Source: an uncultured Clostridia bacterium
GTDB taxonomy: Bacteria; Bacillota; Clostridia; Christensenellales; Borkfalkiaceae
Direction: 5' to 3'
DNA length: 64,000 bases
NCBI GenBank assembly: GCA_944328665.1
Contig: CALVHS010000019.1
Coordinates: 1 to 64,000 of the forward strand
Part shown: positions 34,551 through 42,630 of the stretch, in pieces
How positions within the stretch are numbered: position 1 is the stretch's first letter
Layout: each line of letters starts with the position of its first letter
Translations under genes and position numbers: made by a program
Notes under the pieces: model-generated
What the model was told of the DNA's origin: nothing
Database searches by the model: none
Seen by the model: only the letters and a program-made list of their open reading frames with translations

Positions 34551-37373
34551 TTATAGAGAAAGCGTCGCGGATCCCGCACCGCTTCCCGCCTTTTTCTTGC
34601 GCTTACGGTCGCGCACGATCTCATGGATCCACTTGAACTTGAATTTGCGCACCATGATATCGAGCAGGAAAAGCACAATCGCGGCGATCAGGAGGATCAT
34701 GGCGGGGTCGTACGTCTTTTCCAGCGTCGGGACAAAGTTGTCATAGATCGAATTGGGATTTTCCATGTCCGTAACGCTTTGCCCCCCGCCTCTCTGCGCA
34801 AGTCCGTCCATATAAAGGGCGAGGTCTTGCCGCGTCAGATCGTAATAGGGATCAAACTCTCTCGAATACGAAAAGCTGAAATAACTCTGATATGTGCCGA
34901 TGATGTTTTCGTTTTCGTCGTATACGTCCAGGATCAGTTTATACACGCCTTCCCGCTTCAAAACGAAGCTGCAGCGGCTATAATCGTTCGCTTCGGAGAG
35001 CGTCGTCGTGACATAACGATCCGCGTCCGCCCCCTCCCCGGTATTCAGAGAAAGGGACAAAACGCTCTCCTCCCCTACAGACTCGATCCTTCCGCTGATC
35101 GAAACGCCCTCCTCCGGGCGAGAGGGGATGCTGAGTTCGCCGAGAAAATTTTCCCGCTCCATCTCCACCGTGACAACGCTCGGCTCGATATTCGTGACCG
35201 GCATCAACGCACCGACCATGTTCAAAATGAAACTGATCCCGTTTGCATCCTGCATGAATGCGGACGACCATTCGCCCCCGCTGAGATCGCACATGAAACT
35301 GCCGACCGTTCCCGTACCGAATTTCCACTGCGCATATAGAGGGACGTTAAAATCGCCCGCAAGCACGAGATAATCGTCGTCTCTGACCCTGCCGCCGAAA
35401 AATCCGCCGAGCACCGCAGGAAACACACCGGTCTCATCCAGTTCGATGCCGTTGAACAGCACCGAACCTTTATCATACGCCACGGGATTGAACCCGTTTT
35501 CATATTCGTTGATATCCTTGATATCGGCTACGTTGAGATCTTCGCGCATTTCCAGGACAAGATCGGCGCTGTTGGTGACGGTATGCAGCCTGCCCTTGCC
35601 TAAATCGCAGGCATTTTGCATCTCCTGTGCCGTAGTGCTGCCCGGCTCGATCCCGATCCCGACGATAGAAAGCGTGATCCCGTCTTTATTGAGATTTTCG
35701 ATCGTCTCCAAATACTCGCTGTCTCCGCCGGAAACGCCGCCGTCCGTAACGATGATCATATGGCGGCGCGCCACATCCGTCAGCCCTTTCAGCAAGGTAC
35801 CGGCGCGGTTGATCGCTTCCGAAAAAATGGTGCCGCCGCCCGTTTCGTTGATAGAACTGATGGCTTCGCGGATCGTCGTATCCTGTGTGCGCCGCGTGAG
35901 AGGCAATACGAGGTCGTACATGGAATTGAGCGCCATCACGCCGATGTAATCCCTTTCGCTGAGGCTGTCCAAACACGCCGATGCCCCCGCTCTTGCCCAG
36001 GCGAGCATCGAATCTCCGCCCCCGAATTCCGCCCCCATGGAACCGGACGCGTCGATGATGATCATGACCGCCACGGGGGGCGTATAATTGATCACCTCCA
36101 CGGGAAGCATGGATTGGTAGACCGTCCCGTACATGTCGCTGCGATTATACGCATTGTTGAGGCCTTCCTCATCCGTACCGCCCAACGTGAGCATGCCGCC
36201 GCCATATTCATGTACATAGGAATACAGAATATCGATAAAACCGCTCGGCATATCCTTATTGGCGACATTGTTGAGGATGACCTCGTCATAGGCGCACAAC
36301 CCGGCGACATCTTGGGGCAGACGACCGGCGTCGGTGTACAAATTGATCACGCTCACATCATATTCGCCCCGTTCTTCCAACAGGTCGACCAGAGCGTCCG
36401 ATTCTCCTTCGCGGCTCTCAAGAATGAGGACGCGGTCGAATCTCTCCAAATTATAATAAGAATAATACAGGTTGTTTTCTTCGAGCCGATCGTTCTGCGA
36501 CGCGACTTTTATCTGTATTTTATGAAATCCTTCCTCCGTAAAAACATACGGGATCTCGACCGTGCGCGTGCCCGCTTCTATCACGAAATTGAATTGTTCG
36601 CTCTCTTCTCCGTTATCGCTCAGCGACAGGGTGACTCCCGTGGCCTTGTTGCTGTACAACACGCAGCCGAGCGTGAATTCTTCTCCTGCGTTGATATGAT
36701 ATTCCGGATACTCTACCCCCAGCACCTGCACATCGCCCGCGCCGTCTTCAAACCCGTAAGACGAAGGGATATATGCCGTGTCCACGAGGATGCCGCGCGC
36801 CGTTACGGACTGTATGACGTCCTCGGCACGCTCGTCCGTCTCCTTTCCGTCCGTCACGAGAACGATCTTGCCGGACGCGTTTTCCGAAAATAATTTGGAC
36901 GTATAGGTGAGTGCGGCGGCAATATCCGTGCCGCCCGTTTCCGCAGGCAGCTCCGCTGCAAGATACGCATCGAAAATGCCGTCCACATCGCTCGTCATCG
37001 GCACCGCATAGCGCTGGTCGAAGCCAAAGGTGACGATGCCTATTTTATAACCGTCATACCATGCCCCCGTTTCCAACGCCGCCTGCATAAAATCGTCGCG
37101 CGACTGTTCCGCTTGTTCGCCGGAATCGGATACGTCAACGACAAAAATGATCTCGTTGTATTCGTTGGAAATGTCATAGCGGATATATATGCCCGCCAGC
37201 ACAAAGACGCAGCAGACGCTGATCACGCAATGCAGCACGAGAGAGATGATACGGTTCCTCGTGCGGCGGTATTTCTTTTTGCTGAGAAAATACATCAGCA
37301 AAGCGGCCCCTATCAAAGGGATCAAGAGCAGCAAAAGCCAAGGGGACGTAAATTGAATGGGAAAATTCGACAT
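34551..37373 (-). CDS. Membrane protein with two von Willebrand factor A domains and a GATase-like domain
   Basis: A 940-residue protein with two N-terminal membrane helices (about 11-28 and 43-63). A first VWA domain has MIDAS DVSDS near 80 and LVTDGKETDER. A beta-sandwich region and a glutamine-amidotransferase-like Rossmann segment follow (VLILESREGESDALVDLL to GGGMLTLGGTDEEG). A second VWA domain with canonical DASGSMG is near 437. A C-terminal membrane helix near 895-910 is followed by a basic tail. This is the architecture of large BatA-like proteins in MoxR loci, with the VWA domains facing outward. It probably acts as a scaffold or metal-dependent binding module with MoxR and DUF58. 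The ATG at 37373 lies 24 bases after the preceding VWA gene. Confidence 0.88.
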   Translation of the reverse strand: MSNFPIQFTSPWLLLLLIPLIGAALLMYFLSKKKYRRTRNRIISLVLHCVISVCCVFVLAGIYIRYDISNEYNEIIFVVDVSDSGEQAEQSRDDFMQAALETGAWYDGYKIGIVTFGFDQRYAVPMTSDVDGIFDAYLAAELPAETGGTDIAAALTYTSKLFSENASGKIVLVTDGKETDERAEDVIQSVTARGILVDTAYIPSSYGFEDGAGDVQVLGVEYPEYHINAGEEFTLGCVLYSNKATGVTLSLSDNGEESEQFNFVIEAGTRTVEIPYVFTEEGFHKIQIKVASQNDRLEENNLYYSYYNLERFDRVLILESREGESDALVDLLEERGEYDVSVINLYTDAGRLPQDVAGLCAYDEVILNNVANKDMPSGFIDILYSYVHEYGGGMLTLGGTDEEGLNNAYNRSDMYGTVYQSMLPVEVINYTPPVAVMIIIDASGSMGAEFGGGDSMLAWARAGASACLDSLSERDYIGVMALNSMYDLVLPLTRRTQDTTIREAISSINETGGGTIFSEAINRAGTLLKGLTDVARRHMIIVTDGGVSGGDSEYLETIENLNKDGITLSIVGIGIEPGSTTAQEMQNACDLGKGRLHTVTNSADLVLEMREDLNVADIKDINEYENGFNPVAYDKGSVLFNGIELDETGVFPAVLGGFFGGRVRDDDYLVLAGDFNVPLYAQWKFGTGTVGSFMCDLSGGEWSSAFMQDANGISFILNMVGALMPVTNIEPSVVTVEMERENFLGELSIPSRPEEGVSISGRIESVGEESVLSLSLNTGEGADADRYVTTTLSEANDYSRCSFVLKREGVYKLILDVYDENENIIGTYQSYFSFSYSREFDPYYDLTRQDLALYMDGLAQRGGGQSVTDMENPNSIYDNFVPTLEKTYDPAMILLIAAIVLFLLDIMVRKFKFKWIHEIVRDRKRKKKAGSGAGSATLSL

Positions 37374-37396
37374 GATCTTTTTCTCCTCTTACCCCC

Positions 37397-39388
37397 TTAC
37401 AAAAACTCGCGTGAATGCAGCAGCCATTCACAGAACAAAAGCACTACGAAAGCGATCGCTATGTATCGAACGAGCTCTTTATACTCGTTCCCGTAAGACT
37501 CCACCAAATAGGGGTTCCGGAAAGAATCTGCCTGCGCAAAGATATTGCTCTCCTCGGCGGGGATCTTCGCATAGATCCTCTGCTCGATCTCCTTCCCGAA
37601 ATCCGTCGTCTGGACGAGCGAATACGTCCCCGGTACATCCAGCCGAAGGGTCGCGGGAAATTCGTTGAAGATCGTCTGCGACTCCCCCGTATATGTGTTG
37701 GAGACGGCAAGCTGCGGGCCGCGGGCATTCAGCGTAACGTCCTCATTTACGGAGAACGCATTGCCTTCCACCGTGTACGGGATCCACTGCTCGAACAAAT
37801 TATAAAACAGCGCACAAAAATCGACAAACCGCATCGAAATATTGGAAAAATGTACGCTGAAGGGGAAAACGAGCACTTTGCTGTTCCCGTCGTTTTTTGC
37901 GAGCAAGACGGGGGACGTGTCACAGCTGAGCAAGACCTCGTAAGACGGATCATAGGAAAGCAATTCGGTATAACGCGTCACAAAGATCTTGTCCGCCGCA
38001 ACATTTTGGAGCAATTCGCTGTCCTGCTTTTCCTGCGTGAGATAGACGCCCACTCCCTGCGTCCCGGCGACGGAAATGCTTCCTAAAGTCAAGCCGGAAT
38101 TTTCGGGCGCGCTGTCCGGATCCCAAAGGATGACGATGCCGTCCGTAGGCATGACCTCGGGCATGGTGTGCTCGAAAATGTAGAGATCGAACCCCTCCGT
38201 GGCAGGTTCGCTGTGCACTTCCGTGACCTGGATATCCCACACGTTTTTCTCCGTGCGGTAATACGACGCCATCGCCCCCAAAACGCCGTTGACGAGATTG
38301 TTCGGCGCGGGAGAGCTATATTGGACCTTCAGCACTTCTTTTTTTCCGTCATAGATGGAAAAAGAATCGTCCTGCGAGAAGGAATCGCCTCCGTCCAATA
38401 CGATATTGATATCCCCGTAAGAATAAAAACGGTCTGCGTCCGCGATGGAAACGAAAAGGACGTTTTCGTCGTTCATTTCGTAATCTTCCGGCTTCAGGTT
38501 CCCCGAACGGAAGATCACGGTCATCGTTCTGTCCTGCCTGCACGGAACGAGCGCGCTCAATTCGACCGTCCGGGCGGGTTCGCCCTCTTCCAACTCTTCC
38601 GTGTTGACGTCATGCACCTGCGCCCTGAGGGAGACGTTCCCGTCCCTGCCGTAACACGCCACTTCCACAAACAGGGAATAATAGTTGTCCTCCACCACGG
38701 TATACGCGTTCAGGATCCCCGCGTTCCACTCCCCTTCCTCCGTGACGTCAACGACGTTCACTTTGGAGGGAATATACGAATATCGGGTATCGGTATATAA
38801 GTAAAGTTCGGCGTTTTCGTTTTCGCGGACGACGTTTTCGCAAAGGCGCATCGCCGCGTCGATATCCGAAGCGCCGTAAGAGCACTCGTTTTCGCTAAGC
38901 AGCGCTTCCAATCCCTCTTGCACGGCCTGCGCGGACGAAGCCGTCGCGCGCTGCGCAAGGGTGATCGGCGTGGGCCCCGCCACAAAAATACTGACATAGC
39001 CGCCCGCCGCAAAAACTTCATCGGCGAGCTGCGCCGCCGCGTCCACCGCCCTGTCGAACCGCGTCTCTCCGCCCGCGCCCGCGCGCATGCTTGCCGATGA
39101 ATCGATCACGGCGATCACTTCGCGCTCCGTGACGGCGGCACGCGTGATGAGAGCGGGCTGCGCGATCGCCAAGGAACACGCGGCAAGAAAAAGCACCTGG
39201 CAAACGATCAGCAAAATGTTGCGCAGCTTGCTGACGGGCAGGCGCTTTTTTTTCAGTTTCAAGCTGAGTGCCCAAATATATGTACTGGAGACGTGCTGCT
39301 GCTGATAGTTCGCTTTGATGATATAGATGAGGATGAGCGCCGCAATCGAGATGAATGCCAGCAGCCCCAAAGGCGTCAATAAACTCAT
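37397..39388 (-). CDS. BatA-like VWA membrane protein
   Basis: A 663-residue protein starting at the ATG at 39388, which overlaps the DUF58 stop as ATGA; upstream in-frame Met codons lie inside that gene. It has two N-terminal helices (about 4-24 and 50-75). The VWA domain has MIDAS DSSAS near 90 and a Thr/Asp-rich second loop near 170-200. A long beta-rich extracytoplasmic region follows. A C-terminal helix (about 635-657) ends SREFL. N-terminal anchoring followed by VWA is typical of BatA proteins encoded beside MoxR. It is probably a partner of the MoxR ATPase across the membrane. Confidence 0.87.
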   Translation of the reverse strand: MSLLTPLGLLAFISIAALILIYIIKANYQQQHVSSTYIWALSLKLKKKRLPVSKLRNILLIVCQVLFLAACSLAIAQPALITRAAVTEREVIAVIDSSASMRAGAGGETRFDRAVDAAAQLADEVFAAGGYVSIFVAGPTPITLAQRATASSAQAVQEGLEALLSENECSYGASDIDAAMRLCENVVRENENAELYLYTDTRYSYIPSKVNVVDVTEEGEWNAGILNAYTVVEDNYYSLFVEVACYGRDGNVSLRAQVHDVNTEELEEGEPARTVELSALVPCRQDRTMTVIFRSGNLKPEDYEMNDENVLFVSIADADRFYSYGDINIVLDGGDSFSQDDSFSIYDGKKEVLKVQYSSPAPNNLVNGVLGAMASYYRTEKNVWDIQVTEVHSEPATEGFDLYIFEHTMPEVMPTDGIVILWDPDSAPENSGLTLGSISVAGTQGVGVYLTQEKQDSELLQNVAADKIFVTRYTELLSYDPSYEVLLSCDTSPVLLAKNDGNSKVLVFPFSVHFSNISMRFVDFCALFYNLFEQWIPYTVEGNAFSVNEDVTLNARGPQLAVSNTYTGESQTIFNEFPATLRLDVPGTYSLVQTTDFGKEIEQRIYAKIPAEESNIFAQADSFRNPYLVESYGNEYKELVRYIAIAFVVLLFCEWLLHSREFL

Positions 39389-40284
39389 GAAAGTAACCCT
39401 GTCTTGAAAAACTCCGCAAACAATACCTTTTCGATAGGCTGGGCGGTGGAGACGGAAATAAAATCGGCGTTCCACCGCATACAAAAACTACGCAGGTCTT
39501 CTTTCAGCCCTGCGAGTGCCTCTTCGTATGCCTTTTGCAGCGAGGAATTGATGCGTATCTTCATATTCCTCGGATCCTCGACGGATTGCGACTCAGAATC
39601 GATCAGGTTTACCCTTCCGCTGTACGAAGGGTCTATCTCCTCAGGCGTAAGCACTTGCAAAAGCATGATCTGCCGCCGTTTGTATGCGAGATAGCTGACC
39701 GCTTTTTTCCAATCGGATTCGGTAAAAAAGTCCGAGATGATGAGGGTGAGGCCGTTTTTCGTCCCCGTGTCGGGACATCCGGTCACACATTTTTCAAGAT
39801 CCGTTTCCCCGTCAAAATCCAGATCGCCGAGATTCGAGATCGCGCGGAAAAAGGAATTTTTTCCGACGATGGTGCCGAACGGGTTTTCCGAACGGTCGCC
39901 GCGCATCAGATTGAAGGAGACCTTGTCCATATTGTGGACAGCCAAAAAGCCCATCGCCGCGGCTGCCGCCACGGCGTAGGCGCCCTTTTTCGGATTCTCT
40001 TTTCCCATAGACGCGGAGCAGTCCAAAAAGATCTGCACCTGCATCTGCCGCTCGTCCGTAAACAGTTTAAGAAAATATTTTTCAAAACGGCTGAACAGAT
40101 TCCAGTCGATGCGGCGGATGTCGTCGCCGAGTTGATATTCCCTGAAGTCGGCAAACTCTACCGTCTGCCCATATGTCGTGACCAGGTGTTTTCCGCCGAA
40201 ATATCCCGTCAGGCTGGATTTTAAATTAAAAGCCAAAGCCTCCAATCGACTGAAAAACCGATCGTTCAAGTATTTATTACTCAT
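39385..40284 (-). CDS. DUF58 domain protein
   Basis: A 299-residue soluble protein of the DUF58 family, which almost always accompanies MoxR ATPases. The signature EYQLGDDIRRIDWNLFSRFEKYFLKLFTDER spans about 50-80, followed by a VWA-like fold beginning IFLDCSASMG (about 85-94). By family knowledge these proteins link MoxR to its membrane VWA partners; biochemical function is not established here. It lies 18 bases after moxR and overlaps the next VWA gene by 4 bases. Confidence 0.92.
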   Translation of the reverse strand: MSNKYLNDRFFSRLEALAFNLKSSLTGYFGGKHLVTTYGQTVEFADFREYQLGDDIRRIDWNLFSRFEKYFLKLFTDERQMQVQIFLDCSASMGKENPKKGAYAVAAAAAMGFLAVHNMDKVSFNLMRGDRSENPFGTIVGKNSFFRAISNLGDLDFDGETDLEKCVTGCPDTGTKNGLTLIISDFFTESDWKKAVSYLAYKRRQIMLLQVLTPEEIDPSYSGRVNLIDSESQSVEDPRNMKIRINSSLQKAYEEALAGLKEDLRSFCMRWNADFISVSTAQPIEKVLFAEFFKTGLLS

Positions 40285-40302
40285 GTAAAAGCCGCGTCCG
40301 CT

Positions 40303-41301
40303 TTATTTCTTCCCTTCGTACTTACCGCTGACTTCCTGTACGATCCGGCGGATGATCTCATCCGGAGAGATGCGCTCGGCGATCGCTTCGAAGTTCAGCT
40401 TGATCCTGTGGCGCAAAACAGGGTACGCCAGTTCGTTGATATCCGCATACGCGACGTTGAGCCTGCCCTTGATCAGCGCCATCACCTTTGCCGCCGAAAT
40501 GAGGGCCTGCCCCGCGCGGGGGCTTGCGCCCATCCTGACGTATTTTTTCGCCGCCTCGGAGGCGCATTCGCCGTCCGGGTGGGTCGCGGAAATGAGGATC
40601 ATGGTGTAGCGGAGCACTTCGGCTGCCACGGGGATCTGGTTTGCCGTTTCGCGCATGTGCAGCAGCTCTTCTTTGGTGCAGGCGCATTCGGCGACTTCTT
40701 CCATCGTCTTTTGCGTCATGTCTACGATCTGCACCAACTCGTCGATGCTCGGGTTGGGCACGTTGACTTTGAACATAAAGCGGTCCATCTGCGCTTCGGG
40801 CAGCGGATAGGTGCCGTCCTGCTCGATGGGGTTTTGCGTCGCCAAGACAAAAAAGGGCTCTTCCAGCTTGCGCGAAACGCCCATGACCGTGACGGTGTGT
40901 TCCTGCATCGCTTCCAGCAGCGCAGACTGCGTTTTCGGCGTGGCGCGGTTGATCTCGTCGGCAAGCACGATATTGCTGAACACGGGCCCCGGCTGAAAAC
41001 GGAACTGCGAATTGCCCTTGGCGTCCTTGACGATGATATTCGTGCCGGTCACGTCCGCCGGCATGAGGTCCGGCGTGAACTGGATGCGCGAAAAGGGCAG
41101 GTTGAACACCCTGCCCAACGACCTGACGAGGCGGGTCTTGCCGACGCCCGGCACCCCTTCGAGGAGGATATTGCCGCCCGCGATCATCGCGACGACCGCG
41201 TCCTGCACGACTTCCTGCTGGCCGACGACGTCGCGCGAGATCTCCTTAAAAATGCGATTGCACTGCTTGCAAAATTGTTCGATGCTGCTTTCCGTAACCA
41301 T
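40303..41301 (-). CDS. MoxR-family AAA+ ATPase
   Basis: A 332-residue ATPase with the Walker A motif GVPGVGKT at 49-56, Walker B LADEINRATPKTQSALLEAM near 114-133, sensor 1 ATQNPIEQDGTYPLPEAQ near 155-172, and the C-terminal lid with MGASPRAGQALI. MoxR proteins are chaperone-like remodellers that help mature or insert metal in secreted and membrane complexes together with VWA proteins. Gene order here (membrane protein, moxR, DUF58, VWA, VWA) is the classic arrangement. Client unknown; the neighbouring giant surface proteins are obvious candidates by context. Confidence 0.94.
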   Translation of the reverse strand: MVTESSIEQFCKQCNRIFKEISRDVVGQQEVVQDAVVAMIAGGNILLEGVPGVGKTRLVRSLGRVFNLPFSRIQFTPDLMPADVTGTNIIVKDAKGNSQFRFQPGPVFSNIVLADEINRATPKTQSALLEAMQEHTVTVMGVSRKLEEPFFVLATQNPIEQDGTYPLPEAQMDRFMFKVNVPNPSIDELVQIVDMTQKTMEEVAECACTKEELLHMRETANQIPVAAEVLRYTMILISATHPDGECASEAAKKYVRMGASPRAGQALISAAKVMALIKGRLNVAYADINELAYPVLRHRIKLNFEAIAERISPDEIIRRIVQEVSGKYEGKK

Positions 41302-41325
41302 GGAATATATTCCTGCTCCTTTCGA

Positions 41326-42453
41326 TTATCTCCTGATGATGTCCGCATAATCTTCGATGATGCCGATGAGATCTTCCGGAATATTGTCGGAAGAAGAGAT
41401 CTCCTGCTGTGCCTCTTCGTATGCGTTTTCGTACGTCGAGCCGCCGTAATCGGTCTGCCCGTCATTCACCTGATGCGCGGGATTCGTGCTGCCGCCGCCC
41501 CCTTCGCCATCGCCTTCGAGATCGCCGTCGCCGCCCTCTTCTTCCTTGTCTCCGTTATCGTCCGGGCTCGGCTTCGGCACCGTGATACTGCCGTCGCCCC
41601 CCTGCGGAGGAGAAGGAAGTTCGTTCGTCATATCCGTCTCCGGTTCAAATTCTGCGTCGCCGACCGGCAAAAAGGTCGCCACGAGGAACAGATCTTCCGA
41701 TACGGCTTTGTCCGTGCGGCAAGGGTCGGCAAAGCCGTCCGACCAGCCGGCAAAGAAATACTCGCCTTCCTCTTCCGTTTCGCCGGCGATCGCCCAGATC
41801 ACCTTCGCGTCCTCGCCCGCCGTGACCGTCTGCTTATAGAGCACGACGCCCGACTCGTCCGTCTCGCCCGTGAGCCCTAAAATGATGCCCGCTCCGTCTA
41901 CCGTATAGGTGATAGTATACTCGGCGGGAAGCGCCTGCTCTCCGCGGAGCAGCTCCGCCCCGCTGGGCAGCACGTCCGCCGCGGCGAGCGCGGAGACGGC
42001 CGTCGTCCCCAGCCCGAGCGCCGCGACGGCGCTCAGCGTCACGACGATCGCCATGCTGAACACTTTCAACGCGATCTTTTTGACACCGGAAGTTCCGAAA
42101 TTGCGCAAAATGGAGACGGTATTCGCGCGCTGCGCGCAGGCGAGGGTCTCCTCGCTGTCTTTAAACTCGAGCAAGGTGACCATCCTTTCGTCCAACCCCA
42201 TCTCCTTGTCTATGCGCTTTGCCGTCTGCCTCTCCGTAGGGCGGAAAAACACAAAATAGAAGAACGGCAGGGCGCCGCCCCAAACGGCGGCAAAGACGAT
42301 CGCTCCGAGCCATACATGCTTAAAATCGGTGAACCAGAAGACCACGGAACAGACCGCCAAGGCAGCCAGCGCCACGACGAGCCCGCAGACCAGCGATTTG
42401 ATGACCGCTTCTTTGACGAGCCGCTTTTTGTATAAATGTAAAATTTCATTCAT
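41326..42453 (-). CDS. MoxR-operon membrane protein with InlB-like external unit
   Basis: A 375-residue protein, first in the MoxR operon. Two membrane helices (about 19-41 and 47-70) are followed by KRIDKEMGLDERMVTLLEF (about 79-97), a motif resembling the D..LGL.DR..T.LE segment of membrane proteins seen in other MoxR loci. A third helix lies near 127-155. The external part has a unit with YTITYTVDGAG and YFFAGWSDGFADP..DLFLVATF, which looks like an InlB/Listeria-Bacteroides repeat. A long Gly/Asp/Glu/Pro linker (about 270-320) follows, then a short helical tail. Family not named with certainty. It ties the MoxR module to the domain vocabulary of the surface proteins around it. Confidence 0.75.
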   Translation of the reverse strand: MNEILHLYKKRLVKEAVIKSLVCGLVVALAALAVCSVVFWFTDFKHVWLGAIVFAAVWGGALPFFYFVFFRPTERQTAKRIDKEMGLDERMVTLLEFKDSEETLACAQRANTVSILRNFGTSGVKKIALKVFSMAIVVTLSAVAALGLGTTAVSALAAADVLPSGAELLRGEQALPAEYTITYTVDGAGIILGLTGETDESGVVLYKQTVTAGEDAKVIWAIAGETEEEGEYFFAGWSDGFADPCRTDKAVSEDLFLVATFLPVGDAEFEPETDMTNELPSPPQGGDGSITVPKPSPDDNGDKEEEGGDGDLEGDGEGGGGSTNPAHQVNDGQTDYGGSTYENAYEEAQQEISSSDNIPEDLIGIIEDYADIIRR

Positions 42454-42492
42454 ACCTTTTATCTCCTTTTCAGTCTTTCTACATACAGATTC

Positions 42493-42521
42493 ATTATACT
42501 ATTTTTTTTTTCATTTGTAAA
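42493..42521 (-). promoter_or_regulatory. Promoter of the MoxR operon
   Basis: -35 TTTACA (42521-42516), a 17-base spacer rich in A, and -10 TATAAT (42498-42493). The predicted start near 42486 leaves about 32 bases to the ATG at 42453, with AAGGAGAT as ribosome site. It lies directly after the terminator of the giant LRR gene. Confidence 0.88.
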
Positions 42522-42530
42522 GCAATATAT

Positions 42531-42583
42531 ATGGTAAAAAGGAAAACAGACCCTATTTTCAGATCTGTTTCCCCTTTTACCAT
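42531..42583 (-). terminator. Intrinsic terminator of the giant LRR lipoprotein gene
   Basis: Twenty-base inverted repeat (42564-42583 with 42531-42550) around a 13-base loop. Its two mismatches become G-U pairs only in minus-strand RNA, so the hairpin is best formed in that direction. The inner core GGGGAAACAGA pairs with TCTGTTTTCC and runs straight into TTTTT. Confidence 0.88.
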
Positions 42584-42630
42584 TGCGGCAGAAATTTCCG
42601 CCGCTTATACTGTTGCATCAGTCCGCATAA

